DNA of 64,000 nucleotides, from the NCBI RefSeq assembly GCF_004138325.1, contig NZ_SBLB01000010.1, positions 62,001 through 126,000 of the forward strand. Direction: 5' to 3'. The translations under genes and the position numbers were made by a program. This document shows positions 52,856 to 61,856 of the stretch, piece by piece. Origin of the DNA: Spirosoma sordidisoli. GTDB lineage: Bacteria > Bacteroidota > Bacteroidia > Cytophagales > Spirosomataceae. Under the pieces are notes generated by a model, which worked only from the letters and a program-made list of their open reading frames with translations, made no database searches and was not told where the DNA came from. Positions within the stretch are counted from its first letter, which is position 1. Each line of letters opens with the position of its first letter.

Positions 52856-55048
52856 ATGGCAACCAATACAACTTTTCCCATTGGGAAACAGGCGCGGCCT
52901 GTTAAGGTGCCCACCGTTCTACAGATGGAGAGTGTAGAGTGTGGCGCAGCTGCTTTGAGCATTATTTTGGGCCATTTCGGCAAATTTGTACCCCTCGAAA
53001 AGTTGCGGATTGCCTGTGGCGTATCCCGGGATGGCCTCAAAGCAACCAATATCATTAAGGCGGCCCGTGAGTTCGGGTTAGATGCCAAAGGCTACGCCAA
53101 GTCGGTCGAGAAGCTGATGCAGGTCGAAATGCCGGCCATCATCTTCTGGAACTTCAACCACTTTCTGGTGCTGGAGGGCTTCTCAAAAGACAAAGTCTAC
53201 CTCAGCGATCCGGCTCAGGGGCGGTACGCGGTCACCTACGACGAGTTCGACGAAGCCTATACGGGCGTGGTGCTTACGTTTAAGCCGAACGAACGCTTCG
53301 AAAAAGGCAACGAAAAACGGGGGCTGGCTGCGTCGCTGGCTTCCCGAATCTCCAACTCAAAGCTGAGCATCACCTATATTCTGCTGGCGAGTCTGTTTCT
53401 GGTCATTCCCGGCCTGGTGATTCCGTCGTTCATCAAAGTATTTATCGACAAGTACCTGGTCAACGGCCATGCCGACTTTGTGATGCCCCTGCTGCTGATC
53501 ATGGGCGGGGTATTAACGATTAACGCAGTGCTGGTATACCTGCAGCAGTACTACCTCTTGAAGCTGGAAACCAAACTCGCCCTGACCACCTCCAGCAAAT
53601 TCCTCTGGCACGTCTTTCACCTGCCCATTTCGTTTTTCACGCAGCGATACAGTGGGGAGATCGGCAACCGGGTGTCGCTCAACGACAAAGTGGCCCGGCT
53701 ACTCAGTGGCGATCTGGCCAACGCAGCACTGAACGTCATTATCGTGATTTTCTACGCCTTTCTGATGTTTTCGTATGACGTACCGCTGACCCTGATCGGT
53801 ATTTTCATGGCGGGGCTGAATGTGGTGGCGCTTCGATACGTGTCCAGAGCCCGGAAAGACGGAAGTCGTACGTTGAGCAACGAAACGGGCAAACTGCTCG
53901 GAACCACCACCTCGGGTATCAGCATGATCGAAACGCTGAAGGCATCGGGTCGCGAAAACGACTTCTTCACGAACTGGATTGGCTACCTGGCCAAGGTAAT
54001 GAATTCGCAGCAGCAACTGGGCTGGCTCACCACCCGGCTCAACGTACTGCCCCCGCTGATTACGTCCCTGACGACCACATTCATTCTGGGACTGGGGGCG
54101 CTGCGGATTATGGACGGCGAAATGACGCTCGGCGCGCTGGTATCGTTCACCTACCTGATGGGCAACTTTATTGGGCCCGTAAACCAGCTGATTGCTGTCG
54201 GAACGATGCTGCACGAAACGGAAAGCGACATGGGCCGTATCGACGACGTGTTGAACTACGAGCTGGACGAGCAGTTCAGGCCGGGCGCTGGTGCGGCCGA
54301 GACCCAGCCAGATGGCATCCATACCAAGCTGACCGGTTATTTCGAGTTGAAAAACGTCACGTTCGGGTATAACACAACCATGGCCCCGCTCATCGAAAAT
54401 TTCAGCCTGAAAGTGAAGCCCGGCAGCCGGGTGGCGCTCGTCGGCGGATCGGGGAGTGGCAAATCGACCGTGGCCAAAATCGCGTCCGGTTTATACCCGA
54501 TCTGGAGCGGGGAGGTGCTCTTCGATGGCAAACCGAAGAGTGCTATTCCACGGCACATCATCACCAATTCACTGGCCGTCATCGATCAGGAGGTGCTGGT
54601 CTTTAACGGAACCGTGAAAGAAAATATCAGCTTTTGGGATTCCACCATTGCCGACAGACACATCATACAGTCGGCCCGCGACGCAGCGATTCACGACATC
54701 ATATCGGTTCGGAAAGATGGCTACGACAGTGCCGTTTCGGAAGGCGGAACCAACTTCAGCGGGGGGCAGCGGCAACGGCTCGAAATAGCGCGGGCCCTGG
54801 CTACCAACCCCTCTATCCTGATCATGGACGAAGCCACCAGCGCGCTGGACCCTACGGCCGAAAAGATTGTCATGGATAATATTAAAAAGCGGGGCTGTAC
54901 CTGCCTGATCGTGGCGCACCGGCTCAGCACCATCATCGACTGCGATGAAATTATTGTGATGGAATATGGTAAAGTAGTAGAGCGGGGCACCCACCAGGAG
55001 CTGATCAAGAAAAATGGAGTATACGCCCACCTGATCGAAACGAAATAA
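52856..55048 (+). CDS. NHLM-system C39-peptidase/ABC exporter
   Basis: 730 residues. The N-terminal C39 peptidase has catalytic Cys29 in 'LQMESVECGAAALSII', His in 'FWNFNHFLVLEGF' and Asp in 'LSDPAQGRY'. Six-helix permease (about 165-440), then ATPase with Walker A 'GGSGSGKSTVAKIASGL', signature 'NFSGGQRQRLEIARAL' and Walker B 'ILIMDEATSALD'. It cuts the precursors after the GG motif and exports the core. Typical NHLM peptidase transporter. The precursors' 'VAGG' ends match its expected cleavage site. Confidence 0.95.
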   Translation: MATNTTFPIGKQARPVKVPTVLQMESVECGAAALSIILGHFGKFVPLEKLRIACGVSRDGLKATNIIKAAREFGLDAKGYAKSVEKLMQVEMPAIIFWNFNHFLVLEGFSKDKVYLSDPAQGRYAVTYDEFDEAYTGVVLTFKPNERFEKGNEKRGLAASLASRISNSKLSITYILLASLFLVIPGLVIPSFIKVFIDKYLVNGHADFVMPLLLIMGGVLTINAVLVYLQQYYLLKLETKLALTTSSKFLWHVFHLPISFFTQRYSGEIGNRVSLNDKVARLLSGDLANAALNVIIVIFYAFLMFSYDVPLTLIGIFMAGLNVVALRYVSRARKDGSRTLSNETGKLLGTTTSGISMIETLKASGRENDFFTNWIGYLAKVMNSQQQLGWLTTRLNVLPPLITSLTTTFILGLGALRIMDGEMTLGALVSFTYLMGNFIGPVNQLIAVGTMLHETESDMGRIDDVLNYELDEQFRPGAGAAETQPDGIHTKLTGYFELKNVTFGYNTTMAPLIENFSLKVKPGSRVALVGGSGSGKSTVAKIASGLYPIWSGEVLFDGKPKSAIPRHIITNSLAVIDQEVLVFNGTVKENISFWDSTIADRHIIQSARDAAIHDIISVRKDGYDSAVSEGGTNFSGGQRQRLEIARALATNPSILIMDEATSALDPTAEKIVMDNIKKRGCTCLIVAHRLSTIIDCDEIIVMEYGKVVERGTHQELIKKNGVYAHLIETK

Positions 55049-55068
55049 ACGATACTACATCTATATCT

Positions 55069-57984
55069 ATGTCAGCTATAAAAGAAAAACTATATATCTG
55101 TGCCGAGAACCCGCTGGTGCTCGATAGCTCAGACCGGTTCTGGCTGGTGCTGTCCGGGGAGGTAAACGTTTTCTATACGAGAATCGATGAACAGGGAAAC
55201 TATACGAATCGACTGAAATTTCTGTATTCGGCCAAAAAAGGCGAAGTATTATTCAGCCTGTTAGCCCCCGAAGCCCCCGATACCACCCGACTTATTGCGT
55301 TCTCCGCCGAGGCTACCTTACTGGCCATTGACAAAGCCGACCTGCTCAACGTCGATCATTTCTTCCTGAAGAACATGATCGATAAATGGATCATAAAAAC
55401 CTCCTCCGAGGTCAGTACCGTCAACGCACCCCGAGTATACAAACCGCTGGACGAGTATCAGGAAGTAGCGCTGGAAGCCAACACCATGGCGTTTCCGTCT
55501 ACGGGCATCAGCTGGATTCAGTTGCTGCGGGGCGAGGTCAGTCTGTTTGCCCAGACTACGGAGGTGAGTTATGCGCAGTACCCTGATTTTCTGGCGCCGA
55601 CCTCCAACAAGCTGTGGATCAAATCACTGACGGACAATACCGCCGTGCGCGTACTGAGCACCCGCGAGATGCTCCTGCAGGAAGAGGTTTATTTTCTGCT
55701 GGCCCTGAGCAAACTCGAAGCCTATTTCTACGCGCAGATCAACCAGATCATCGACGCGCAGCAGGTCGAAGAAATTACGTACCTGTCCGAAAAACGGGTT
55801 ACTGACCAGTTGGCCCTGGAAACGACACTGGGCAAAATTAAGTCGGTCGTGGCGGGTAACGGCAGCGGGCAGGGACCGGAGGTGACGGGCAAACGAAACC
55901 AGCAGAACCTTCTTTTTCAAACATGTCAGCTCATCGGGAACCAGATTGGCTTTTCGCTGGAAGCCCCCAAATACGTTGAGTCGCATCAGAATAACGTCAC
56001 GAACCAGCTTCACCTGATTGCCAAAAGCTCGAAGCTGCGCATCCGTAAAATTATTCTCCGGGATACGTGGTGGAAGGAAGAATGCGGGCCGCTGCTGGCG
56101 TTTACCAAAAAAGACAAAACCCCCGTTGCGCTCCTGCAGAAAACCCCCACCAGCTACCTGATCAGAGACCTGTCGACGGGTCAGGTAGCCATTGTCAACC
56201 ACGAGATTGCGCAGTCGCTGGAACCCATCAGCTACATGTTTTTTCCGGGCTTCGATGGCAAGATGAGTTCTGTAAAAAAGGTACTCGCGTTTGCGGTCAA
56301 AGGGGTGGAAAAAGACGCAAAATGGCTGATGTTGTCGGCTCTGGCGGGTAGTGTAATCGGGTTGCTGGTGCCGGTGCTGTCGGGTACCATGTATGATGAG
56401 GTGGTGCCGACGGCGGATCGATCGCTCCACCTGGAGGTCTTTATCATTCTGGTTATGATTGCTTTGGTAAAGGCTGGTCTGCAGTTGGTTTCGGGGGCGC
56501 TGCAGCTGCGGGTCGAATCAAAGTCGAGCATCAACCTGCAGGCCGGCATGATGGATCATATGCTTCGCTTGCCGGTAACGTTTTATAAGAAATATACCGC
56601 TGGCGATCTGACCAACCGGGTATTAAGCGTCAATACCATCCGCCAGATTGTTTCCAGCACCCTGATGACCGCCGTGCTGAGTGGGGCCTTCTCATCGGTT
56701 AACCTGTTTCTACTGTTCTATTACGATGCCAGCCTGGCCTGGGTGGGCGTTGGGCTAGGCTTGCTGGCGGGGGCGTTTATGGTGACTATAGGCTGGCTTA
56801 AGCTGAAATATGACCGGCAGGTATCGACTTATCAGGGTGAAATTCAGGGCTTTCTCTTCGAGTTTCTGTCGGGAATCACCAAAATCAGGATAACGGGTGG
56901 CGAACGGCGCGTCTTTGCGCTGTGGGCTGATAAGTTTTCGACCCTGAAGAAGCTCGGCTTCAACTCGGGCACCTACCAGAATTTTGTGGAAGTCTTCAAT
57001 GCGTCGTACCCGCTGCTGACCAATATTTTCTTTTTCTCGTTTCTCTATTACACCGTCTCGAATGCCAATGCCGCAACGGGTATGCTATCGGTAGGGGTGT
57101 TTATGGCCTTCATCACCTCCTTCAACCAGTTTCTGAACGATAGCCTGCGGCTAAGCATGGCGTTGATCACGTCGCTGAATGTGGTTACGCTTTATGAACG
57201 GGTGAAGCCCATTCTAGAGGCAGAAACGGAATCGGTCGATCAGAGTGTCGACCCCGGCGAGTTGGCAGGTGAGATCGAAGTGAACTCGGTTTCGTTCCGT
57301 TACCGCGAGGATCAGCCGCTGGTTCTCAACAACGTTACCTTCAAGATAAAACCCGGCGAGATGGTCGCTTTTGTGGGCGCTTCGGGTTCGGGTAAGTCAA
57401 CCATTATGCGGCTGCTGCTGGGCTTCGAACAGGCCGAAGCGGGCTCTGTCTACTACGATGGCAACTCGTTTGAGCTGATGAACAAGGAGCTGGTGCGTCG
57501 GCAGATCGGGGTGGTGCTGCAAAACGGCGCGCTGATGTCGGGCAGTATTTTCCAGAACATCATCGGCAACTCGGAGTTGACCCTGGACGATGCCTGGGAA
57601 GCGGCCCGGATGGCGGGTATGGAAGAAGACATCAAGCACATGCCGATGGAAATGCATACCGTCGTGAGCGAAGGCGCCGGTACGTTCTCGGGCGGGCAGC
57701 GGCAACGGCTGATGATTGCCCGGGCCATTGTTCATAAACCCCGGCTGCTCTTTATGGACGAAGCCACCAGCGCGCTCGACAACCGGACGCAGAGCCTGGT
57801 ATCGCAGAGTCTGGATAAACTCCAGGCTACCCGGATTATTATTGCCCACCGGCTGAGTACGATCAAAAATGCCGATCGTATTTACGTCCTCGACAAGGGC
57901 ACCATCGTTGAATCCGGCACTTATGACGAACTCATGGAGAAGGACTCGCTGTTTGCCCAACTGGCCAAACGTCAAATCGCCTGA
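55069..57984 (+). CDS. NHLM-system ABC transporter with long N-terminal regulatory region
   Basis: 971 residues, the expected size of the second NHLM ATP-binding protein. Residues about 1-330 are a large cytosolic domain with beta-roll-like parts ('FWLVLSGEVNVFYTRID', 'WIQLLRGEVSLFAQTTE'), reminiscent of cyclic-nucleotide-binding folds. The permease begins near 425. The ATPase has Walker A 'GASGSGKSTIMRLLLG', signature 'TFSGGQRQRLMIARAI' and 'LLFMDEATSALD'. No C39 domain. It probably forms a heterodimer with the peptidase exporter. Confidence 0.93.
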   Translation: MSAIKEKLYICAENPLVLDSSDRFWLVLSGEVNVFYTRIDEQGNYTNRLKFLYSAKKGEVLFSLLAPEAPDTTRLIAFSAEATLLAIDKADLLNVDHFFLKNMIDKWIIKTSSEVSTVNAPRVYKPLDEYQEVALEANTMAFPSTGISWIQLLRGEVSLFAQTTEVSYAQYPDFLAPTSNKLWIKSLTDNTAVRVLSTREMLLQEEVYFLLALSKLEAYFYAQINQIIDAQQVEEITYLSEKRVTDQLALETTLGKIKSVVAGNGSGQGPEVTGKRNQQNLLFQTCQLIGNQIGFSLEAPKYVESHQNNVTNQLHLIAKSSKLRIRKIILRDTWWKEECGPLLAFTKKDKTPVALLQKTPTSYLIRDLSTGQVAIVNHEIAQSLEPISYMFFPGFDGKMSSVKKVLAFAVKGVEKDAKWLMLSALAGSVIGLLVPVLSGTMYDEVVPTADRSLHLEVFIILVMIALVKAGLQLVSGALQLRVESKSSINLQAGMMDHMLRLPVTFYKKYTAGDLTNRVLSVNTIRQIVSSTLMTAVLSGAFSSVNLFLLFYYDASLAWVGVGLGLLAGAFMVTIGWLKLKYDRQVSTYQGEIQGFLFEFLSGITKIRITGGERRVFALWADKFSTLKKLGFNSGTYQNFVEVFNASYPLLTNIFFFSFLYYTVSNANAATGMLSVGVFMAFITSFNQFLNDSLRLSMALITSLNVVTLYERVKPILEAETESVDQSVDPGELAGEIEVNSVSFRYREDQPLVLNNVTFKIKPGEMVAFVGASGSGKSTIMRLLLGFEQAEAGSVYYDGNSFELMNKELVRRQIGVVLQNGALMSGSIFQNIIGNSELTLDDAWEAARMAGMEEDIKHMPMEMHTVVSEGAGTFSGGQRQRLMIARAIVHKPRLLFMDEATSALDNRTQSLVSQSLDKLQATRIIIAHRLSTIKNADRIYVLDKGTIVESGTYDELMEKDSLFAQLAKRQIA

Positions 57985-57987
57985 TCC

Positions 57988-59124
57988 ATGACTGCGCCCT
58001 CGTCGAACACGCTCCTGCGTAACAGCCACATCGCGTTACCGGATGAACTGGAAGCGTATCTCCAGAACAACTTTAGCGGTAAAGAAATCAGTCACGAACC
58101 GGTTGCTGTCGACGAGCCATACGGAGCTGTCTGGGCCGCGCATCTGGCCAGCCAGGGCAACGTATTTCAGCTCCTGCGAGCATGCTACCCTCAGCTCAAC
58201 TTTCCGATACAGGACGGCATCAACAAAACGCAGGAGTATATAGACGCCGTCCTGAAAGGGAAGCCCTGTACCGCCGGGTATACGCCTGTACTGAGCCAGC
58301 CCGAACGCGTGCGTCTGCAGGTGCACGCCAGCCTTATCGGTACCGTGCCGGTGCTGATCGTTCCGGACAATGAGGATTTTGTCAGGCTTGTTCAGTGCTT
58401 TCTGCATAAAAACAACCCAATGCCGGTGCCGGCGTCAATGGGGGCTTCGCTGTTGAATGGCCTCAATAACTGGGAGCGCATCCATGCATTGAAGAGAAGC
58501 TGGCTCCGTACGAACCCGGCCGAAACCTGGAATCAGGAGTTTTCGAAAAACGTGCTGCCCAATCCCGGCCTGTACAAGGACAAGCTGATTCTGCTTAGCA
58601 CAAAGCCGTACAGCAACGTATCCGCCGACCGGCTGGGCCTTACCGAAGCGGCCTGGGCAGCCTACTCGCTTTCGATACGGCTTGAGCATGAGTGCGCGCA
58701 CCTCTATACCCTCCGCCGGTTCGGCTGTGCCACCAACAACCTGCACGACGAACTCATTGCCGATTACATAGGCATCAGTAAAACCCTCGGTACGTACCGC
58801 AAAGACTGGATGCTGGCGTTTATGGGCCTGGAGGCCTATCCGGCCTACCGGAAAGGCGCCCGGCTGGAAAACTACCTGGGGGATACCAACCTGACACCCG
58901 AAGGGTTCAGCCAGTTGACTACGCTCATCAAACAGGCTATCGAGTCGATTGCCCGATTTGATACCGCATTGGGGCCGATCCGATCGGCGCAGGACCAGAT
59001 GAGCCGGATGGATGCGCTATGCACTACAGATTTGATAGACATTGCTTCGGTGAAGGGCGCAAACAACCTGTTGCAAACGTATCAGAAATCGGCTGAGGTT
59101 ATGAAGTATAACCAAAACGACTGA
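57988..59124 (+). CDS. Conserved RiPP-cluster protein with HExxH motif
   Basis: 378 residues, no signal peptide. The motif HECAH is at residues 234-238 with 'LHDELIADYIG' at 252-262, the spacing of an HExxH zincin with a downstream third ligand. The N-terminal 230 residues are unrecognised and helical. It starts 4 bp after the NHLM transporter, in the same operon. I recall similar proteins beside NHLM exporters, but their function is not established. It may be a metalloprotease acting on leader or core. Confidence 0.75.
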   Translation: MTAPSSNTLLRNSHIALPDELEAYLQNNFSGKEISHEPVAVDEPYGAVWAAHLASQGNVFQLLRACYPQLNFPIQDGINKTQEYIDAVLKGKPCTAGYTPVLSQPERVRLQVHASLIGTVPVLIVPDNEDFVRLVQCFLHKNNPMPVPASMGASLLNGLNNWERIHALKRSWLRTNPAETWNQEFSKNVLPNPGLYKDKLILLSTKPYSNVSADRLGLTEAAWAAYSLSIRLEHECAHLYTLRRFGCATNNLHDELIADYIGISKTLGTYRKDWMLAFMGLEAYPAYRKGARLENYLGDTNLTPEGFSQLTTLIKQAIESIARFDTALGPIRSAQDQMSRMDALCTTDLIDIASVKGANNLLQTYQKSAEVMKYNQND

Positions 59125-59216
59125 ACTACAACCGCTCATTATAGCTTTTCGGGCGCTGTCAGAAGACATTTGAATCGAAATAAATCAACTATAACCTAGT
59201 AATCTACATAGTAATC

Positions 59217-59471
59217 ATGGAAAAACCAATCAACGACAAGGTTAACGACCTGCGCAACGATGCCCCAAACCAGGAAGAACTGATGAAGTCGCTGGCACAA
59301 ATTGACGAAGAAGGCCAACTGTCCGACGACGTACTGGATGCCGTAAGTGGCGGTGCGCTGGGTGATTTCAAAGTCGGAAATGGCAAGATCATTATTGGCG
59401 AGCCTATCGGCATTATGCCCATTGGTCTTATGCCGATCAATGAGCCGCTCCCTGGCTCAGCCACAATATAA
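59217..59471 (+). CDS. GG-leader precursor with repeated IGxMPI core
   Basis: 84 residues (MEKPINDKVNDLRNDAPN). The leader ends 'QLSDDVLDAVSGG', after Gly46. The 38-residue core begins ALGDFKVGNGKIIIG and holds the internal repeat IGIMPIGLMPIN, ending PGSATI. No Cys; Ser and Thr only at the very end. The first part lacks the full nitrile-hydratase domain. It lies 92 bp after the HExxH gene and is followed by a hairpin. A second type of precursor in the same cluster. Confidence 0.75.
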   Translation: MEKPINDKVNDLRNDAPNQEELMKSLAQIDEEGQLSDDVLDAVSGGALGDFKVGNGKIIIGEPIGIMPIGLMPINEPLPGSATI

Positions 59472-59476
59472 CTAAC

Positions 59477-59525
59477 ACCCAATCAGGCACCAACCGGAAC
59501 GGATTTCGCTGGTGCCTGATTGGGT
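59477..59525 (+). terminator. Hairpin after the 59217 precursor
   Basis: 16-bp perfect stem acccaatcaggcacca / tggtgcctgattgggt with a 17-nt loop. No strong T run. Terminator or mRNA-stabilising end. Confidence 0.65.
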
Positions 59526-59542
59526 CGTCCCTCACGTAGATT

Positions 59543-59935
59543 ATGGCATCTCTTCTCTGCCCCAGCTCAATCGCAAAGCCCGGTGCTAAACTCTTCGGTA
59601 TTCAGAATGCATCGGGTCACGTTGAATTCCTTGACGAGCCAATTACTGTCGATAAGACGTTTGTAGAAACCGCGCGGCAGGGGCGGGCGCCCGAAGAGCG
59701 GTTTCGATTCGCCAGCAACTGCATCAAAACCGGCTGCGGCCACTGGACCGGCGAAGCTACGGGCTGCGGACTGGTAGGCAAGATCGTCGATGGCATGAAT
59801 CGAAACGCCGAAGCCACGCTGGTAACCTGCCCCATTCGCGATCGCTGCCGCTGGTATCATCAGCAGGGAGCAACGGCCTGCGCCAGTTGCGATGAAGTGG
59901 TTCGAAACGTTCGGGTAGCCGCCGTGCTGGCCTAA
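59543..59935 (+). CDS. Cysteine-rich protein of unknown function
   Basis: 130 residues. Eight cysteines in an ordered layout: Cys6, then 'NCIKTGCGHWTG', 'GCGLVGKI', 'TCPIRDRCRWYHQQGATACA' and a final Cys three residues on (ASCDE), the look of an Fe-S or zinc-binding domain. No family recognised. It lies 71 bp after the second precursor and may belong to the RiPP cluster. A redox or metal-dependent modification role is possible but unproved. Confidence 0.65.
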   Translation: MASLLCPSSIAKPGAKLFGIQNASGHVEFLDEPITVDKTFVETARQGRAPEERFRFASNCIKTGCGHWTGEATGCGLVGKIVDGMNRNAEATLVTCPIRDRCRWYHQQGATACASCDEVVRNVRVAAVLA

Positions 59936-59955
59936 GCGAACAGGTGGACTGACAG

Positions 59956-59993
59956 GCCCGCGGTGGCTCGGTTTTGGCCGGGCCACCGCGGGC
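59956..59993 (+). terminator. GC-rich terminator closing the RiPP region
   Basis: 12-bp perfect stem gcccgcggtggc / gccaccgcgggc with a short T run, 20 bp after the stop of the Cys-rich gene. Confidence 0.75.
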
Positions 59994-60128
59994 GTTTAGG
60001 CGTGTCCCCAACCGGTAAGGTAATCTGAACGCTCACGCAGCTGTCATTCCTTATGGGTTTCCCACAACCAAATGATAAAATAACTTTACTTTAGCCCTGA
60101 CTATTCAGGACTTTGCCCACATACTTCC

Positions 60129-60890
60129 GTGAAGTTTACCGATCAGATTGTTTTCATTACCGGTGCCGGTTCGGGTATTGGCCGGGCTACGGCCCTGGCG
60201 TTTACAAAAGCAGGCGCCCGGGTTGCGGTCGCCGACGTTAACGAAACCAGCGGCCGCGAAACCGTCGACCTGATTCAGCGGGCGGGGGGCGATGCGCTCT
60301 TCGTGGCGTGTAATGTGGCTGATCCGGTGCAGATCGAAGCGGCTGTCCGGCAAACGGTGGCCACTTACGGCCGGCTCGATGTCGGCATCAACAACGCCGG
60401 TATCGGTGGGGCGTTTGCCCGCTTTACCGACCAGACGCCCGACGATTTCAACCAGATGATGGCCGTGAACGTAGGTGGGGTATTTTATGGCATGCAGCAC
60501 CAGATTCGGCAGATGCTGGCCCAGGACAGGCCCGGCGGTGCAATCGTTAATGTGTCGAGCATTGCCGGGATACGGGGTATGCCGATGGGGGCGCCCTACA
60601 GCGCTTCCAAACATGCTGTCATTGGCCTGACCAAGACCGCAGCGCTCGAATACGTCCGGCAACGTATCCGCGTCAACGCCATCTGTCCGGTATATACCCA
60701 CTCGGCTATGGTCGATGACCTGATCAACACGGCCCCCGGCATGGAAGAGCGTATGCGACGCATGATTCCGCTGGGGCGGTTTGGCCAGCCCGACGATATC
60801 GCGCAGGCTATTTTGTGGCTCTGCTCCGACGAAAACTCGTTTTATACCGGCCAGGCCCTGCACATGGACGGCGGCCTGACGGCGGGCTGA
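60129..60890 (+). CDS. SDR-family oxidoreductase
   Basis: 253 residues starting at GTG. NAD(P)-binding TGxxxGIG in 'FITGAGSGIGRATALAF', catalytic Ser in 'VNVSSIAGIRG' and YxxxK in 'PYSASKHAVIGL'. 'DVGINNAGIGG' is the structural NNAG. The N-terminus 'FTDQIVFITGAG' suits a classical glucose-dehydrogenase-like or fatty-acyl SDR. The substrate cannot be told. It is outside the RiPP cluster behind a terminator, so any involvement there is unlikely. Confidence 0.9.
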   Translation: MKFTDQIVFITGAGSGIGRATALAFTKAGARVAVADVNETSGRETVDLIQRAGGDALFVACNVADPVQIEAAVRQTVATYGRLDVGINNAGIGGAFARFTDQTPDDFNQMMAVNVGGVFYGMQHQIRQMLAQDRPGGAIVNVSSIAGIRGMPMGAPYSASKHAVIGLTKTAALEYVRQRIRVNAICPVYTHSAMVDDLINTAPGMEERMRRMIPLGRFGQPDDIAQAILWLCSDENSFYTGQALHMDGGLTAG

Positions 60891-60909
60891 CAGGCTGCCT
60901 GCTTATAGC

Positions 60910-60958
60910 AAAACCGGCGAAGCAGCCGGTCGGGTCGACACCGTGCTTCGCCGGTTTT
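60910..60958. terminator. Terminator between SDR and YegP-like genes
   Basis: 15-bp perfect stem aaaaccggcgaagca / tgcttcgccggtttt with A and T runs on the two sides, serving both convergent genes. Confidence 0.85.
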
Positions 60959-60977
60959 GGGGTGGGCTTGATGCGGG

Positions 60978-61310
60978 TTAGGCCGCTTCCTTCTCTACTT
61001 CAGCATCGGGCGCGTTTTTCTTAACGGATTCGATGCCGTTATCCCGACCGCTTTCGCTCTCGTATAGCTCGCTGGAGCCAATGACCTGGCCATTGCCGGC
61101 TTTCAGGGTAAAGTAGAACTTGCCGTTGGTCGATGTCTTGCGTTCGTACCGGTCATCGTCGGGTGCGTTCTTTTTAACCGACTCGATGCCGTTTTCGCAG
61201 GCGCTGGCCGAACTGTACCCTTCGCTCGATAGAATGACCTGACCATTAGTGGCTTTCAGGTTGAACTGAAATTCGCCGTTCTTGCGGGTCGAAATAACAA
61301 ATTTGCCCAT
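60978..61310 (-). CDS. YegP-like DUF1508 protein
   Basis: 110 residues from ATG 61310 (MGKFVISTRKNGEFQFNL). Two tandem repeats of the DUF1508 unit ('FQFNLKATNGQVILSSEGYS' and 'FYFTLKAGNGQVIGSSELYE'), each ending 'NGIESVKKNAPD'. Function of YegP proteins is not established. Confidence 0.9.
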   Translation of the reverse strand: MGKFVISTRKNGEFQFNLKATNGQVILSSEGYSSASACENGIESVKKNAPDDDRYERKTSTNGKFYFTLKAGNGQVIGSSELYESESGRDNGIESVKKNAPDAEVEKEAA

Positions 61311-61368
61311 GTTGATTGTGAAGTTAGTGGGTGGTGACGGGTCTATTGACTTGTTCAAGAAGCAATTG

Positions 61369-61788
61369 TCACCACATTTCTAACCAGCTGTCTTCTTTAG
61401 CGCGCATGGCCGCGGCTTCTTCGTCGGTTTTATCGCCATAGCCGCACAGATGCAGCAGGCCATGGGCCAGTACCCGTCGCATCTCGTGCTCCGTCGGAAC
61501 GCCCAGCTGGCGGGCGTTATCGGCCACCCGGTCAACGCTGATAAAGATGTCGCCTTCTATTCGGTCGTCCGAGTCGCTCGTGTCGAAGGTAATGATATCG
61601 GTATAGTAGTCGTGCTGCAGATACTCGCGGTTTACCTGTAGAACGTGTTCATCGGAGCAGAAAATGTAGTTCAGGTCGCCGAGCGCGTAGCCTTCCTGCT
61701 CGGCCTGCCGTTTCAGCCACTGGCGGGTTATCTGCTTCTTCGGCAGTGTATAGTCGACATCTTCGTTAAAAAATCGAATCATGCTCAT
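61369..61788 (-). CDS. ybeY: Endoribonuclease YbeY
   Basis: 139 residues; M3 (61782) is an alternative start. The zinc site is in 'VLAHGLLHLCGYGDKTDEE'; the usual third His is Asp here, as in other Bacteroidota YbeY. The N-terminal 'CSDEHVLQVNREYLQHDYYT' and 'DIITFDTSD' are typical. It processes the 16S rRNA 3' end and takes part in ribosome quality control. Confidence 0.93.
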   Translation of the reverse strand: MSMIRFFNEDVDYTLPKKQITRQWLKRQAEQEGYALGDLNYIFCSDEHVLQVNREYLQHDYYTDIITFDTSDSDDRIEGDIFISVDRVADNARQLGVPTEHEMRRVLAHGLLHLCGYGDKTDEEAAAMRAKEDSWLEMW

Positions 61789-61856
61789 CCAAGGTATGGG
61801 ACGTATAGCATACCTTTCTGGTGCAAAGATACGCCCGATCTAATCGTTCGACCCCT

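Noticed and set aside
60129..60890. SDR enzyme as part of the RiPP cluster (dehydro-residue reductase)
   Set aside because: It lies behind a strong terminator with its own leader and has ordinary SDR motifs; nothing links it to the precursors.
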